Translations under genes and position numbers: made by a program
Assembly (NCBI RefSeq): GCF_003426735.1
Contig: NZ_QVON01000010.1
Span: forward strand, 100,586-164,585
From: Arenibacter sp. P308M17
Lineage (GTDB): Bacteria > Bacteroidota > Bacteroidia > Flavobacteriales > Flavobacteriaceae
Direction of reading: 5' to 3'
DNA: 64,000 nucleotides
Shown here: one piece after another, positions 24,686 through 34,205 of the stretch
How the letters are laid out: each line of letters begins with the position of its first letter
Position numbering within the stretch: position 1 is the stretch's first letter
Notes under the pieces: model-generated
What the model saw: the letters and a program-made list of their open reading frames with translations, nothing else
The model's database searches: none
Told to the model about the DNA's origin: nothing

Positions 24686-26893
24686 ATGATGACCGAAGCT
24701 GCCATTGAGAAAGAGAACAAGGAAATAGCGAAGCAATATAAGGAACTGCTCCGCATAAGCTATCAAAATCTTACCGATGAGGACAAGAAGTTGATACGCT
24801 CTGCCTTTGATATTGCCGTTGATGCCCACAAAAACCAAAGAAGAAAATCGGGAGAGGCCTACATTTTCCACCCTATAGCGGTAGCCAAAATTGTGGCTTC
24901 AGAAATGGGTTTGGATGCCGTTTCCATAGCCTCCGCCCTACTCCATGATGTAGTTGAGGACACCGAATATACCCTAGCGGACATAGAACGTTTGTTCGGG
25001 GAGACCGTTGCAAGGATCGTAGACGGACTCACTAAAATTGCCCACCTGAAAAAGGATATGAACATATCCCAACAGGCCGAAAATTTTAGAAAAATGCTGC
25101 TTACCCTAAATGACGATGTACGGGTAATCATTATAAAAATTGCGGACAGATATCACAATATGCTCACTATGGACTCCATGCCAGAGCATAAGCAAGTGAA
25201 GATAGCCTCCGAAACCTTGTACATTTACGCACCATTAGCACATAGAATAGGGCTCTACAATATAAAAACTGAACTGGAAGACCTTAGCCTGAAATATACG
25301 GAACAAGATGTATACGAAGATATATTGGGCAAAATTGAAGAGTCTAAGGAAGAACAGCAGGCATATATCGATGCTTTTTCCAGCATGATCAGCAACTCCC
25401 TGGATAAAGAAAGTCTGAATTACCATATTAAGGGACGGATGAAATCCATATTCTCCATTCGTAGAAAAATGAAGGTTCAAAATGTATCCTTCGAGGAGAT
25501 ATATGACAAATTTGCGATACGGATTATATACAAATCAGACCGACATAACGAAAAGTTTTTGGCTTGGAAAATATATTCCATTGTTACCGATCACTTCACT
25601 CCCAACCCTGTTCGCCTGCGGGATTGGATCTCCTCGCCCAAATCCACGGGCTATGAAGCGCTGCACATTACCGTAATGGGCCCAAAGGGCAAATGGGTGG
25701 AAGTTCAGATCCGCAGTGAAAGAATGCATGAAATTGCCGAAAAAGGGTATGCCGCCCATTTTAAATACAAGCACGGCAATCAAAAAGAACAGGGAATCGA
25801 GGAATGGCTCAACAAACTACAGGAAGCCTTGGAAAATGCCAACAGCAATGCGGTCGATTTTGTGGAGGAATTTAAACTTAACCTATATTCCAAAGAGATT
25901 TTTGTTTTTACCCCCAAGGGAGAACTAAAATCCCTTCCCAAAGGGGCCACCCCATTGGATTTTGCCTTCAATATACATACCGAAGTGGGCATGCATACCC
26001 GGGGAGCAAAAGTAAACGGTAAGTTGGTACCCTTAAATACTACCTTACAAAGTGGGGACCAGGTGGACATCCTCACTTCCGACACGGCCAAACCCAGTCA
26101 AAGCTGGTTGGATTACGCCACAACTGCAAGGGCCAGATCGAAGATTAAATCCTCCTTAAGGGAAGAAAAAAAATCCACTGCCATTGAGGGCAAGGAAATC
26201 CTTAGGCGAAAATTGAGGTCCCAAAAAATTACACTTAACGAGGATACCATTAATAAATTGGTCGTTTTTTTTAAGCTCAAGACCAGTCTGGATTTGTTCT
26301 ATAGGGTGGGCATAGGGGCTATAGACAATCAGATGCTCAAAGATTTTGCGGCCTCCTATAGCAACGCCTTTATAACTTTCTTTAAAAACAAGATAAAGAG
26401 AACTCCGGTTCCGGAGGATATCCATAAGGAGGAGATTACCACAAAATACGATACCCTTGTATTTGGTAAGGAAGAAGACAAGCTGGAATATAAATTATCG
26501 CAATGCTGCAATCCTATTCCTGGAGACGAAGTATTCGGATTTGTTAGTGTAAACGATGGTATCAAGGTGCATAAAAAGAACTGTCCCAATGCCATTTCAC
26601 TGCAATCCAACTACGCCTATAGAATCATATCCGCCAAATGGATCGATTCTTCCCAAGAGGAATTTACCGTGGAAATAATGCTCACCGGCATAGATAACAT
26701 AGGCCTGATCAGTGAAATTACCGAGATAATCTCCGGCAATTTACATGTAAACATGAGGAATATTAATTTCAGTACGGATGGCGGAACATTCTCGGGAAGA
26801 ATAACCCTGGTTGTAAAAAACAATGCTATCCTTAAAAAAGTAATTGATAATCTAAAGCGCATTAACGGCATCGATAAAGTATCCAGAATTTAA
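24686..26893 (+). CDS. Bifunctional (p)ppGpp synthetase/hydrolase
   Basis: A 735-residue RSH protein controlling the stringent response. Domains in order: HD hydrolase (about 45-200, with SALLHDVVEDTEY intact), synthetase (about 250-365, with YDKFAIRIIY and RLRDWISSPKSTGYEALH), TGS (about 400-465, FTPKGELKSLPKGATPLDF), a zinc-finger/helical part with QCCNPIPGDEVFG, and a C-terminal ACT domain from about 660. The RLRD motif and complete HD box suit a bifunctional Rel/SpoT, not a synthetase-only RelA. Two ATG codons stand in tandem; the ribosome site suits the first. The Fur gene follows with its own promoter. Confidence 0.95.
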   Translation: MMTEAAIEKENKEIAKQYKELLRISYQNLTDEDKKLIRSAFDIAVDAHKNQRRKSGEAYIFHPIAVAKIVASEMGLDAVSIASALLHDVVEDTEYTLADIERLFGETVARIVDGLTKIAHLKKDMNISQQAENFRKMLLTLNDDVRVIIIKIADRYHNMLTMDSMPEHKQVKIASETLYIYAPLAHRIGLYNIKTELEDLSLKYTEQDVYEDILGKIEESKEEQQAYIDAFSSMISNSLDKESLNYHIKGRMKSIFSIRRKMKVQNVSFEEIYDKFAIRIIYKSDRHNEKFLAWKIYSIVTDHFTPNPVRLRDWISSPKSTGYEALHITVMGPKGKWVEVQIRSERMHEIAEKGYAAHFKYKHGNQKEQGIEEWLNKLQEALENANSNAVDFVEEFKLNLYSKEIFVFTPKGELKSLPKGATPLDFAFNIHTEVGMHTRGAKVNGKLVPLNTTLQSGDQVDILTSDTAKPSQSWLDYATTARARSKIKSSLREEKKSTAIEGKEILRRKLRSQKITLNEDTINKLVVFFKLKTSLDLFYRVGIGAIDNQMLKDFAASYSNAFITFFKNKIKRTPVPEDIHKEEITTKYDTLVFGKEEDKLEYKLSQCCNPIPGDEVFGFVSVNDGIKVHKKNCPNAISLQSNYAYRIISAKWIDSSQEEFTVEIMLTGIDNIGLISEITEIISGNLHVNMRNINFSTDGGTFSGRITLVVKNNAILKKVIDNLKRINGIDKVSRI

Positions 26894-26903
26894 ATTTTAA
26901 CTG

Positions 26904-26911
26904 TACATTTG
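26904..26911 (+). promoter_or_regulatory. Bacteroidetes -7 box TACATTTG
   Basis: An exact TAnnTTTG 24 bases before the Fur-family ATG, giving a leader of about 18 bases and separating this unit from the upstream RSH gene. Confidence 0.58.
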
Positions 26912-26934
26912 TACCCTAACGCTGGGTAAATGCT

Positions 26935-27390
26935 ATGGGCGAAAATAAGAATCAAGAAATAGTTAAAAATGTGTTCACCACTTTTCTGGAGGAAAATGGC
27001 CACAGAAAAACACCTGAACGCTACGCAATTTTACAGGAAATCTACGAAAGCGAAGAACATTTTGATATAGAATCGCTCTATATCACCATGAAAAATAAAA
27101 ATTATCGGGTAAGCAGGGCCACACTGTACAATACAATAGAGCTTCTCTTGGATTGCAAATTGGTAAGAAAGCACCAATTTGGTAAAAATCAGGCCCAATA
27201 CGAAAAATCCTATTTTGACAGGCAGCACGATCATGTTATCCTAACGGATACCGGAGAAGTTATGGAGTTTTGCGATCCCCGTATCCAAACTATTAAAAAG
27301 ACCATAGAGGAAGTTTTCAACATTAAGATCAACACCCACTCGCTCTATTTTTACGGAACGCGAAATAAAGAAGAGAACACGAACAATTAA
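26935..27390 (+). CDS. Fur family transcriptional regulator
   Basis: A 151-residue repressor of the ferric-uptake family. The winged helix spans about residues 15-85 ([32 protein letters not shown]). Metal ligands remain as HFD (near 40), QHDHVI (near 98), EFCDP and THSLYFYG. The structural-zinc CxxC of classical Fur is absent: the position after HDHVI reads LTDTGEV, and there is no C-terminal Cys pair. It could sense iron, zinc or peroxide; sequence alone does not decide. It starts the fur-purA unit, 17 bases before purA. Confidence 0.9.
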   Translation: MGENKNQEIVKNVFTTFLEENGHRKTPERYAILQEIYESEEHFDIESLYITMKNKNYRVSRATLYNTIELLLDCKLVRKHQFGKNQAQYEKSYFDRQHDHVILTDTGEVMEFCDPRIQTIKKTIEEVFNIKINTHSLYFYGTRNKEENTNN

Positions 27391-27406
27391 TCCAATTACA
27401 TACAGA

Positions 27407-28678
27407 ATGGCAGTAGATTTACTACTAGGACTCCAATGGGGAGATGAAGGAAAAGGGAAAATAGTTGATGTTTTAACCAAAAACTATGACATTATTGCAC
27501 GTTTCCAAGGGGGGCCCAATGCTGGCCACACATTAGAATTTGATGGGATAAAACACGTTTTGCATACCATTCCTTCAGGAATTTTCCACAAAACTGCGGT
27601 GAACATAGTTGGCAACGGGGTGGTTATAGACCCTGTTATCTTTAAAAAAGAGCTGGATAATCTTAAAAAGTTCAAACTGGATATTAAAGCCAAACTATTT
27701 ATCTCTAGAAAAGCCCATTTAATTTTGCCCACCCATCGTTTACTGGATGCAGCTTCTGAAACTGCCAAAGGCAAGGCTAAAATTGGATCCACACTTAAGG
27801 GGATTGGCCCCACTTATATGGACAAAACCGGAAGGAACGGGATGAGGGTAGGTGATTTGGAGTTCTCGGACTGGAAAGAAAAGTACCGGATATTGGCCAA
27901 CAAGCACGAAGCCATGATCAGCTTTTACAATGTGGAGATTCAATATAACTTAAAAGAATTGGAGGCCGATTTCTTTATGGCCGTAGAGGAATTAAAAAAG
28001 TTAACCTTCATTGATAGTGAAGAATATATTTTCAATGCACAAAGAGACGGTAAAAAAATATTGGCAGAAGGTGCCCAGGGATCTTTATTGGATATCGATT
28101 TTGGAACCTATCCCTTTGTAACCTCATCCAACACCACTGCAGCGGGAGCCTGTACAGGATTGGGGGTGGCCCCCAATAAAATAGGTAAGGTTTTGGGGAT
28201 TTTTAAAGCGTATACCACCCGAGTGGGCAGTGGACCCTTCCCTACAGAACTTTTTGATGAGGACGGCGCCACAATGGGTAGGGTCGGAAACGAATTTGGT
28301 GCAACCACAGGGAGGCCAAGACGTTGCGGATGGCTGGATCTGGTGGCCCTTAAATACGCCGTTGAGATTAATGGGGTAACGGAACTGATGATGATGAAAG
28401 CGGACGTGCTTAGTGGATTTAAAATCCTAAAAGTATGTACCGCATATAACTATAAGGGAGAACAAATAAAACATCTGCCCTACAGCATAGAACCGGAATA
28501 TGTAAGCCCGATCTATACGGAAATGAAGGGATGGGCCAAGGATTTGACCAAAATGAGCAAGGCCGATGAACTTCCGGACACCCTTATAGATTATATTAAA
28601 TTTCTGGAAAAGGAACTGGAAGTTCCCATTAAAATTGTTTCGGTGGGCCCAGACAGGACCCAAACCATACATCGATAA
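27407..28678 (+). CDS. purA: Adenylosuccinate synthase
   Basis: A 423-residue enzyme joining IMP and aspartate with GTP in AMP synthesis. The P-loop GLQWGDEGKGKIVD is at residues 8-21, with catalytic Asp and Lys, followed by GGPNAGHTLEF (catalytic His), STLKGIGPTYMDK, EGAQGSLLDIDFGTYPFVTSSN and TGRPRRCGWLD. It is complete and close to the usual length of about 430. It follows the Fur-family gene by 17 bases, so the two should be co-transcribed, and it is closed by a terminator. The link of purA to a metal regulator is an odd pairing that may be only positional. Confidence 0.96.
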   Translation: MAVDLLLGLQWGDEGKGKIVDVLTKNYDIIARFQGGPNAGHTLEFDGIKHVLHTIPSGIFHKTAVNIVGNGVVIDPVIFKKELDNLKKFKLDIKAKLFISRKAHLILPTHRLLDAASETAKGKAKIGSTLKGIGPTYMDKTGRNGMRVGDLEFSDWKEKYRILANKHEAMISFYNVEIQYNLKELEADFFMAVEELKKLTFIDSEEYIFNAQRDGKKILAEGAQGSLLDIDFGTYPFVTSSNTTAAGACTGLGVAPNKIGKVLGIFKAYTTRVGSGPFPTELFDEDGATMGRVGNEFGATTGRPRRCGWLDLVALKYAVEINGVTELMMMKADVLSGFKILKVCTAYNYKGEQIKHLPYSIEPEYVSPIYTEMKGWAKDLTKMSKADELPDTLIDYIKFLEKELEVPIKIVSVGPDRTQTIHR

Positions 28679-28683
28679 AAAAG

Positions 28684-28707
28684 AGCCATCTTCACGATGG
28701 CTTTTTT
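28684..28707 (+). terminator. Terminator after purA
   Basis: A perfect 7-bp stem AGCCATC/GATGGCT with loop TTCAC followed by a T run, starting 6 bases after the purA stop. Confidence 0.88.
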
Positions 28708-28764
28708 GTTGGATAGGTTTTATTAAAACTATCCCAAACAATATTATCCTCCCTTAAAATATAC

Positions 28765-28772
28765 TATTTTTG
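28765..28772 (+). promoter_or_regulatory. Bacteroidetes -7 box TATTTTTG
   Basis: An exact TAnnTTTG 16 bases before the TTG start at 28789, predicting a leader of about 11 bases for the OstA-like/aminotransferase unit. Confidence 0.6.
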
Positions 28773-28788
28773 AGCAAAATTTTAAATA

Positions 28789-30561
28789 TTGCTTAAGTCC
28801 GTATTTTTATTATTAACAATTTTCATTTGTTGGAGTGGTTGGGCTCAGGAACCTGAGACGGAGGTTAAACAAATAAACATTGTTTATGGCGGAACCTTTA
28901 CCAAGAATGAAAAACAATATCCCGGGGCGGCCATCTTTAGCAAAGATGACCGGCAGGTTCAATTTGAACACGAAGGGGCGGATTTATGGTGCGATATTGC
29001 CATCTATTACCAAAAAGAAAATAGACTTAAGGCCATTGGGAATATTAAACTGCAACAAGGAGATTCCGTTCAGTTGACCAGTGGCAAAATTGATTATGAC
29101 GGCAATTTAAACCTGGCCAAAGCCTGGGAAAATGTGGTTTTGAACCAAAACAGTATGACCCTCACCACGGACACCCTACGGTTCGATAGGGAAAAACAAG
29201 AGGCTTTCTATGAGCATTACGGAACAGTGGTAGATTCCTCCAATACCCTTACCAGCAAAATAGGGCGTTACTTTACACAACTTAAAAAATCGCAATTTTT
29301 AGACAGCGTAAACCTGGTCAACCCTGAATTTAAATTGGTTTCCAAACAATTGGACTACTACACCGTTTCCAAAAATGCCTATCTGTACGGTCCGTCAACC
29401 ATCACCGGGGAAGCCTATACAATGTATTGTGAACGTGGGTTCTACGATACCAAGATCGAAAAAGGATACGGAATTAAAAATACCCGTATAGATTATAATA
29501 ACCGTATTATTACAGGGGACAGCTTATATTTTGACAAAAAGTTGGAGTTTGCCTCTGCAACCAATAATATTACGATAAGGGATACCGTAAACAACGGATT
29601 GATCAGGGCACATTATGCAGAAGTGTACAAGGCCAAGGATTCCGTTTTTGCCACCAAACGGGCAGTATCCATCAATCTGGTGGAGCAGGACTCGTTATAT
29701 ATGCACGGGGATACCTTAATGATCACGGGGAAACCGGAACAACGTATCCTGAGGGCATTCAGAAACGCAAAATTCTACAAGACCGATTTAAGCGGCAAGT
29801 GCGATTCCATCCATTTTAACCAAAAAACCGGTATTACCGAGCTGATTACCAATCCGGTAATTTGGAACGGGGAAAATCAGATGACCGGAGACAGTATCCA
29901 CTTATTATCCAACTTGGAAACCGAAAAACTGGACTCATTAAAAGTGATCAACAATGCCTTTATAATTTCTTTGGACACTGTTGGAAAAGTAGGCTACAAT
30001 CAGGCCAAGGGCAAAGACCTATTCGGGAAATTCATAGACAACCAACTCAGCACCATAGATTTGGTAAAGAACACCGAACTTATTTATTATACCTACAACG
30101 ATGACCAGGAACTTATCGGAATCGACAAGACCATTTGTAGCTCTATCCGAATGACCTTGGCTGATAATGAAATAGAGGAAATGACATTTTTCACCATGCC
30201 CGACGGGGACATCTTCCCGGAAAAGGATCTCCCGGAAAACAGTAGGCTATTAAAAGGGTTTGTCTGGCGTGGCAAGGAAAAAATTCTTAGCAAGGACGAT
30301 ATTTTTGATGAAGATGACAACAACATCCAACTGGTCACTATTCAAGGAGTGGACAACCCCATTGATTTGGATATAAGCGCTGAAGAAGCCGTGGAAGAGG
30401 AAAGAAAAAGGGATTCTATTAGCACGGCCAAAGTACCCTTGGCCAACCCAATAGAAGTAAAAGCGGAACCGAAAAAAAACGATAATTCCCCTAAACTTCG
30501 GAAAGATCCTATAAAATTGGATACCATACCAAAGGGACGCAACGAGGAGAAAGACAATTAA
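28789..30561 (+). CDS. OstA/LptA-like LPS transport protein
   Basis: A 590-residue exported protein. It has a signal peptide (LKSVFLLLTIFICWSGWAQ), then a long beta-rich region made of OstA-type repeats in which strands such as DSVQLTSGKIDYDGN and LTTDTLRFDREKQEAFY recur, as in the beta-jellyroll of LptA and LptD N-domains. The last 90 residues are charged and disordered-looking (EEAVEEERKRDSIS, PKLRKDPIKLD). Bacteroidota have this large OstA-like form in place of short LptA; a role in LPS bridging is inferred. The start is TTG: no ATG fits between the -7 box and the signal peptide. An aminotransferase follows 8 bases on. Confidence 0.85.
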   Translation: MLKSVFLLLTIFICWSGWAQEPETEVKQINIVYGGTFTKNEKQYPGAAIFSKDDRQVQFEHEGADLWCDIAIYYQKENRLKAIGNIKLQQGDSVQLTSGKIDYDGNLNLAKAWENVVLNQNSMTLTTDTLRFDREKQEAFYEHYGTVVDSSNTLTSKIGRYFTQLKKSQFLDSVNLVNPEFKLVSKQLDYYTVSKNAYLYGPSTITGEAYTMYCERGFYDTKIEKGYGIKNTRIDYNNRIITGDSLYFDKKLEFASATNNITIRDTVNNGLIRAHYAEVYKAKDSVFATKRAVSINLVEQDSLYMHGDTLMITGKPEQRILRAFRNAKFYKTDLSGKCDSIHFNQKTGITELITNPVIWNGENQMTGDSIHLLSNLETEKLDSLKVINNAFIISLDTVGKVGYNQAKGKDLFGKFIDNQLSTIDLVKNTELIYYTYNDDQELIGIDKTICSSIRMTLADNEIEEMTFFTMPDGDIFPEKDLPENSRLLKGFVWRGKEKILSKDDIFDEDDNNIQLVTIQGVDNPIDLDISAEEAVEEERKRDSISTAKVPLANPIEVKAEPKKNDNSPKLRKDPIKLDTIPKGRNEEKDN

Positions 30562-30569
30562 TATCCGTC

Positions 30570-31751
30570 ATGATAGAAGATTTCATTAAATATCAGGCCC
30601 AAACTTCTTCGCACCCATTGGCCTTGGAGGTCTCATATGCAAAGGGGAGCTATATTTATGATACCCGGGGAAAAGCCCATCTCGATTTTGTTGCCGGGGT
30701 ATCCGCTTGCAGCTTGGGACATTGCCACCCAAGAGTGGTAACCGCCGTTCAGGATCAGGCGCAAAAATATATGCATGTTATGGTCTACGGCGAGTACATT
30801 CAGGAACCTGCCGTTACATATACCAAGCTGCTGGCAAGCCTACTCCCTGAACCCTTGAAAACGACTTACCTTGTAAATTCCGGAACTGAGGCTATGGAAG
30901 GTGCCTTGAAATTGGCCAGAAGGTGTACGGGAAGAAGCCAAATTTTATCCGCCAAAAATGCATACCACGGCAATACCATGGGAAGTCTGAGCATAATGGG
31001 CTATGAAGAGCGTAAAAGTGCCTTTAGGCCACTTATCCCGGATGTAGGCTTTATTCAATTTAATTCGGAAGGGGATCTAATGTCCATAACCGAAAAAACA
31101 GCCGCAGTTGTTTTGGAAACCATTCAAGGGGGCGCGGGTTTTATTCTACCGGAGAACGGGTATTTAAAAAAGGTAAGGGATCGATGTACGGCAGTTGGCG
31201 CTATGCTGATACTGGATGAGGTTCAGCCGGGCTTTGGACGAACGGGAAAGTTGTTTGCATTTGAGCATTTCGATTGTATTCCGGATATTCTGGTCATAGG
31301 AAAGGGTATGGCCGGTGGCATGCCAGTAGGCGCATTTGTAGCTTCCCACCAAATGATGCAATCATTGATAGAGAACCCTAAACTTGGCCATATTACCACC
31401 TTTGGAGGCAACCCTGTAATTGCCGCCGCCTGTCTGGCCACCCTACAGGAAATAACCGAAAGTAAGCTTATTCAGCAGTCTTTGGAAAAGGAGGCCCTTT
31501 TTAGAAAACTTTTACAGCACCCGTTGATTAAGGAAATTAGAGGTAAAGGATTGATGTTGGCCTTGATTATGGAAAAACCGGAAGTTGCCAATGAGGTAAT
31601 CCTTACATGTGCCAAAAAAGGCCTCATATTATTTTGGCTCCTCTTTGAACCAAACGCAATTCGTATATCACCGCCAATGACGATTAGTAATCAGGAAATT
31701 AGTCTTGGATGTACGCAAATTCTAGAGGTGTTGGACGGAATCAAACAATAA
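30570..31751 (+). CDS. Class III PLP-dependent aminotransferase
   Basis: A 393-residue aminotransferase of the acetylornithine/4-aminobutyrate group. PLP contacts are seen: VNSGTEAMEGALKLAR, SAKNAYHGNTMGSLS, the Asp in LILDEVQPGFGRTGKLF, and the Schiff-base Lys in VIGKGMAGGMPVGAF. Substrate is not clear; a separate ornithine aminotransferase lies at 50414-51694, so this one probably has another role. It is co-directional with the OstA-like gene, 8 bases after it, a pairing that suggests shared control more than a shared pathway. Confidence 0.9.
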   Translation: MIEDFIKYQAQTSSHPLALEVSYAKGSYIYDTRGKAHLDFVAGVSACSLGHCHPRVVTAVQDQAQKYMHVMVYGEYIQEPAVTYTKLLASLLPEPLKTTYLVNSGTEAMEGALKLARRCTGRSQILSAKNAYHGNTMGSLSIMGYEERKSAFRPLIPDVGFIQFNSEGDLMSITEKTAAVVLETIQGGAGFILPENGYLKKVRDRCTAVGAMLILDEVQPGFGRTGKLFAFEHFDCIPDILVIGKGMAGGMPVGAFVASHQMMQSLIENPKLGHITTFGGNPVIAAACLATLQEITESKLIQQSLEKEALFRKLLQHPLIKEIRGKGLMLALIMEKPEVANEVILTCAKKGLILFWLLFEPNAIRISPPMTISNQEISLGCTQILEVLDGIKQ

Positions 31752-31846
31752 ATTGTTAACTAATTTGTTAATATAATAGACCAAATCTGTCGGAATTAAG
31801 GATTTCAAAAGATTACTTTAGTTCCAATGAATAACTAGAAGTTCCT

Positions 31847-33247
31847 ATGGCGTTAGAACCAAACGAGAGACCAGGGCAACCAATTGCAAAGTTTGAATCC
31901 ATGCTAAAGACGGATGACGTCTATTTCTTTGACGCAGAAGATTTTCAGGATATTATTCACCACTACCTCAATAACGGTAAAATTGCATTGGCCAAAAAAG
32001 CCATTAAAATAGGTCTACAACAGCATCCGGACAGTATAGAGCTTAAGTTATTGTCCATAGAGGTCCTGGTTTTTGAAAATAAGCTGGAGCTGGCGGAGAA
32101 GATGCTGGATGAACTGCAACTAATAGACGGCAATAATGAGGAAATATACATTCAAAGGGCCAATATCTATTCCAAAAAAGACAACCATGAAGCTGCGGTC
32201 TCCCTTTTGACCCATGCATTAAATTTAACGGACGACAGTTTTGACATCCATTCCTTACTTGGAATGGAATATTTGTTCATGGATAATTTTGAAGACGCCA
32301 AACAAAATTTTATGATGTGCGTGTCCTATGACGAGGAGGATTATTCATCGCTTTACAATGTTATCTATTGTTTTGAATTCCTAGAGGATTACGATGGAGC
32401 CATCGTTTATCTAAATGATTATTTGGAACGAAACCCTTATAGCGAGGTGGCCTGGCACCAATTGGGAAAAATGTACTTTTCCAAAAAGATGCACAAGGAA
32501 GCCCTAACGGCCTTTGACTTTGCCATTATTTCCGATGACACTTTTATTGGTGCCTATTTTGAAAAAGGAAAGGTATTGGAAAAAATGGGCAGGTACAAGG
32601 AGGCCATAGAGAATTATGAGACCACCATTGCCATTGAAGACCCTACCTCCCACGCCTATTTAAGGATTGGCAGATGTCACGAAAAATTAAAAAACGATGA
32701 ATTGGCCAAATCCTATTATTACAGGACAGTTCATGAAGATCCCCTGTTGGACAAGGGCTGGTTGGCTATTACGGATTACTACATTAGACAGGAGGATTAT
32801 AAAAAAGCGCTATACTACATTAATAAGGCCATAAATATAGATGGTGAAAATTCCAAATACTGGAAAAAATGCGGAAAGATCCATGCCAATCTAAAAAATA
32901 ATGACGAGGCCTATTATGCCTATCAGCAGGCGGTAGACCTAGGGAATTTTGAATTTGATACATGGTTTCATTGGGCAGATGCGGCAGTACAAAACTTGGA
33001 CGTTCATGCGGCCATAGAAATATTGCTCCAAGGCCATGAATTTTATCCTCAGCGATGTGAAATGCAATATAAAATGGCCGGATTCTATCTACTTATAAGC
33101 GATTTCCCCAGAGCGCAATACCGATTGATCAACGCCCTTAAGATAGATTTTGACCAACTACATTTATTTGAAGATGAATTTCCCCAATTCTTCCATACAG
33201 ATTGGACCCAAAACTTAATTGAGGATGTGAAAAAGGCTTCCAGATAA
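31847..33247 (+). CDS. Tetratricopeptide repeat protein
   Basis: A 466-residue cytoplasmic protein without signal peptide, built from about ten TPR units from residue 30 to 440. Good examples are AYFEKGKVLEKMGRYKEAIE, AYLRIGRCHEKLKNDELAKS, and ITDYYIRQEDYKKALYYINK. Such proteins are scaffolds for protein-protein contacts. It is acidic overall. I do not recognise a named family, though close relatives are expected across flavobacteria. It follows the aminotransferase by 95 bases and precedes the DUF368 pair, which has its own promoter. Confidence 0.9.
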   Translation: MALEPNERPGQPIAKFESMLKTDDVYFFDAEDFQDIIHHYLNNGKIALAKKAIKIGLQQHPDSIELKLLSIEVLVFENKLELAEKMLDELQLIDGNNEEIYIQRANIYSKKDNHEAAVSLLTHALNLTDDSFDIHSLLGMEYLFMDNFEDAKQNFMMCVSYDEEDYSSLYNVIYCFEFLEDYDGAIVYLNDYLERNPYSEVAWHQLGKMYFSKKMHKEALTAFDFAIISDDTFIGAYFEKGKVLEKMGRYKEAIENYETTIAIEDPTSHAYLRIGRCHEKLKNDELAKSYYYRTVHEDPLLDKGWLAITDYYIRQEDYKKALYYINKAINIDGENSKYWKKCGKIHANLKNNDEAYYAYQQAVDLGNFEFDTWFHWADAAVQNLDVHAAIEILLQGHEFYPQRCEMQYKMAGFYLLISDFPRAQYRLINALKIDFDQLHLFEDEFPQFFHTDWTQNLIEDVKKASR

Positions 33248-33253
33248 ATAAAC

Positions 33254-33261
33254 TATTTTTG
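33254..33261 (+). promoter_or_regulatory. Bacteroidetes -7 box TATTTTTG
   Basis: An exact TAnnTTTG 13 bases before the ATG at 33275, starting just after the TPR gene's stop. It predicts a leader of about 8 bases for the DUF368-DUF368-aroE operon. Confidence 0.6.
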
Positions 33262-33274
33262 TTTTTTATCTTAT

Positions 33275-34192
33275 ATGGAAAAGCGCAATCTATTATCATA
33301 CATCATTATTTTATTTAAAGGAATGTCCATGGGTGCTGCGGATGTTGTACCCGGTGTTTCAGGTGGCACCATAGCCTTCATCTCCGGAATTTACGAAGAA
33401 CTGATTAGCAGTATCAACAACGTAAACCTATCCCTTTTAAACACATTGAAAAAGGAAGGCATAAAGGCCTTCTGGACCAAATTAAATGGCAACTTTCTGC
33501 TTGCCCTGCTACTTGGCATCGGTATTAGTATCCTGTCCTTGGCCAAACTCATTAGTTGGTTAATGGAGAACAAGCCCATACCCTTATGGTCCTTCTTCTT
33601 TGGCCTGGTCGTGGCCAGTATTATTTTGGTAGGCAAGGAAATAAAAAAATGGAATTTGTCTACAATACTCATATTTATCTTGGGAGCTGTCATCGCTTTT
33701 TACATCACAATACTGCCCCCTTCGGAAAATTCCGGTTCCCTCCCCTATTTGTTCCTGTCCGGAGCATTGGCCATATGTGCCATGATTCTACCCGGAATAT
33801 CCGGTGCTTTTATCCTTGTACTCTTAGGTTCCTACAAAACAGTATTGGATGCAGTACATGAACGCGATCTTACGATTATTATCGCCGTAGGCCTAGGGGC
33901 CATTTTTGGACTTCTTAGTTTTGCAAAACTTCTAAAATGGATGTTCACACATTATAAAAACATAACTTTGGCATTACTTACTGGATTTATATTGGGTTCC
34001 CTTAATAAAATTTGGCCATGGAAAGAAGTCCTGGAAACCAAAATGTTCGGAGAAAAAGTAATTACCATAAAAGAGCGAAATATCTCCCCATTTTCTTTTG
34101 ACGGAGACCCCCAGTTAATAAGTGCGTTTATTTTAGCTTTACTTGGTTTTTCCCTTATTTTTATACTGGAAAAATTGGCTGCAAAAAAATAA
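33275..34192 (+). CDS. DUF368 membrane protein (PopT-type C55-P flippase family), copy 1
   Basis: A 305-residue inner-membrane protein with about eight helices and two related halves. Each half has a Pro-Gly-x-Ser-Gly motif: MGAADVVPGVSGGTIAFISG near residue 17 and MILPGISGAFILVLLGSY near 170. DUF368 proteins of the PopT type recycle undecaprenyl phosphate across the membrane for wall and surface-glycan synthesis; this role is known from other bacteria and inferred here. It keeps the canonical ADVVPGVSGGT. A second, diverged DUF368 gene follows 13 bases on. Confidence 0.9.
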   Translation: MEKRNLLSYIIILFKGMSMGAADVVPGVSGGTIAFISGIYEELISSINNVNLSLLNTLKKEGIKAFWTKLNGNFLLALLLGIGISILSLAKLISWLMENKPIPLWSFFFGLVVASIILVGKEIKKWNLSTILIFILGAVIAFYITILPPSENSGSLPYLFLSGALAICAMILPGISGAFILVLLGSYKTVLDAVHERDLTIIIAVGLGAIFGLLSFAKLLKWMFTHYKNITLALLTGFILGSLNKIWPWKEVLETKMFGEKVITIKERNISPFSFDGDPQLISAFILALLGFSLIFILEKLAAKK

Positions 34193-34205
34193 ACTTCCTG
34201 CCCAA

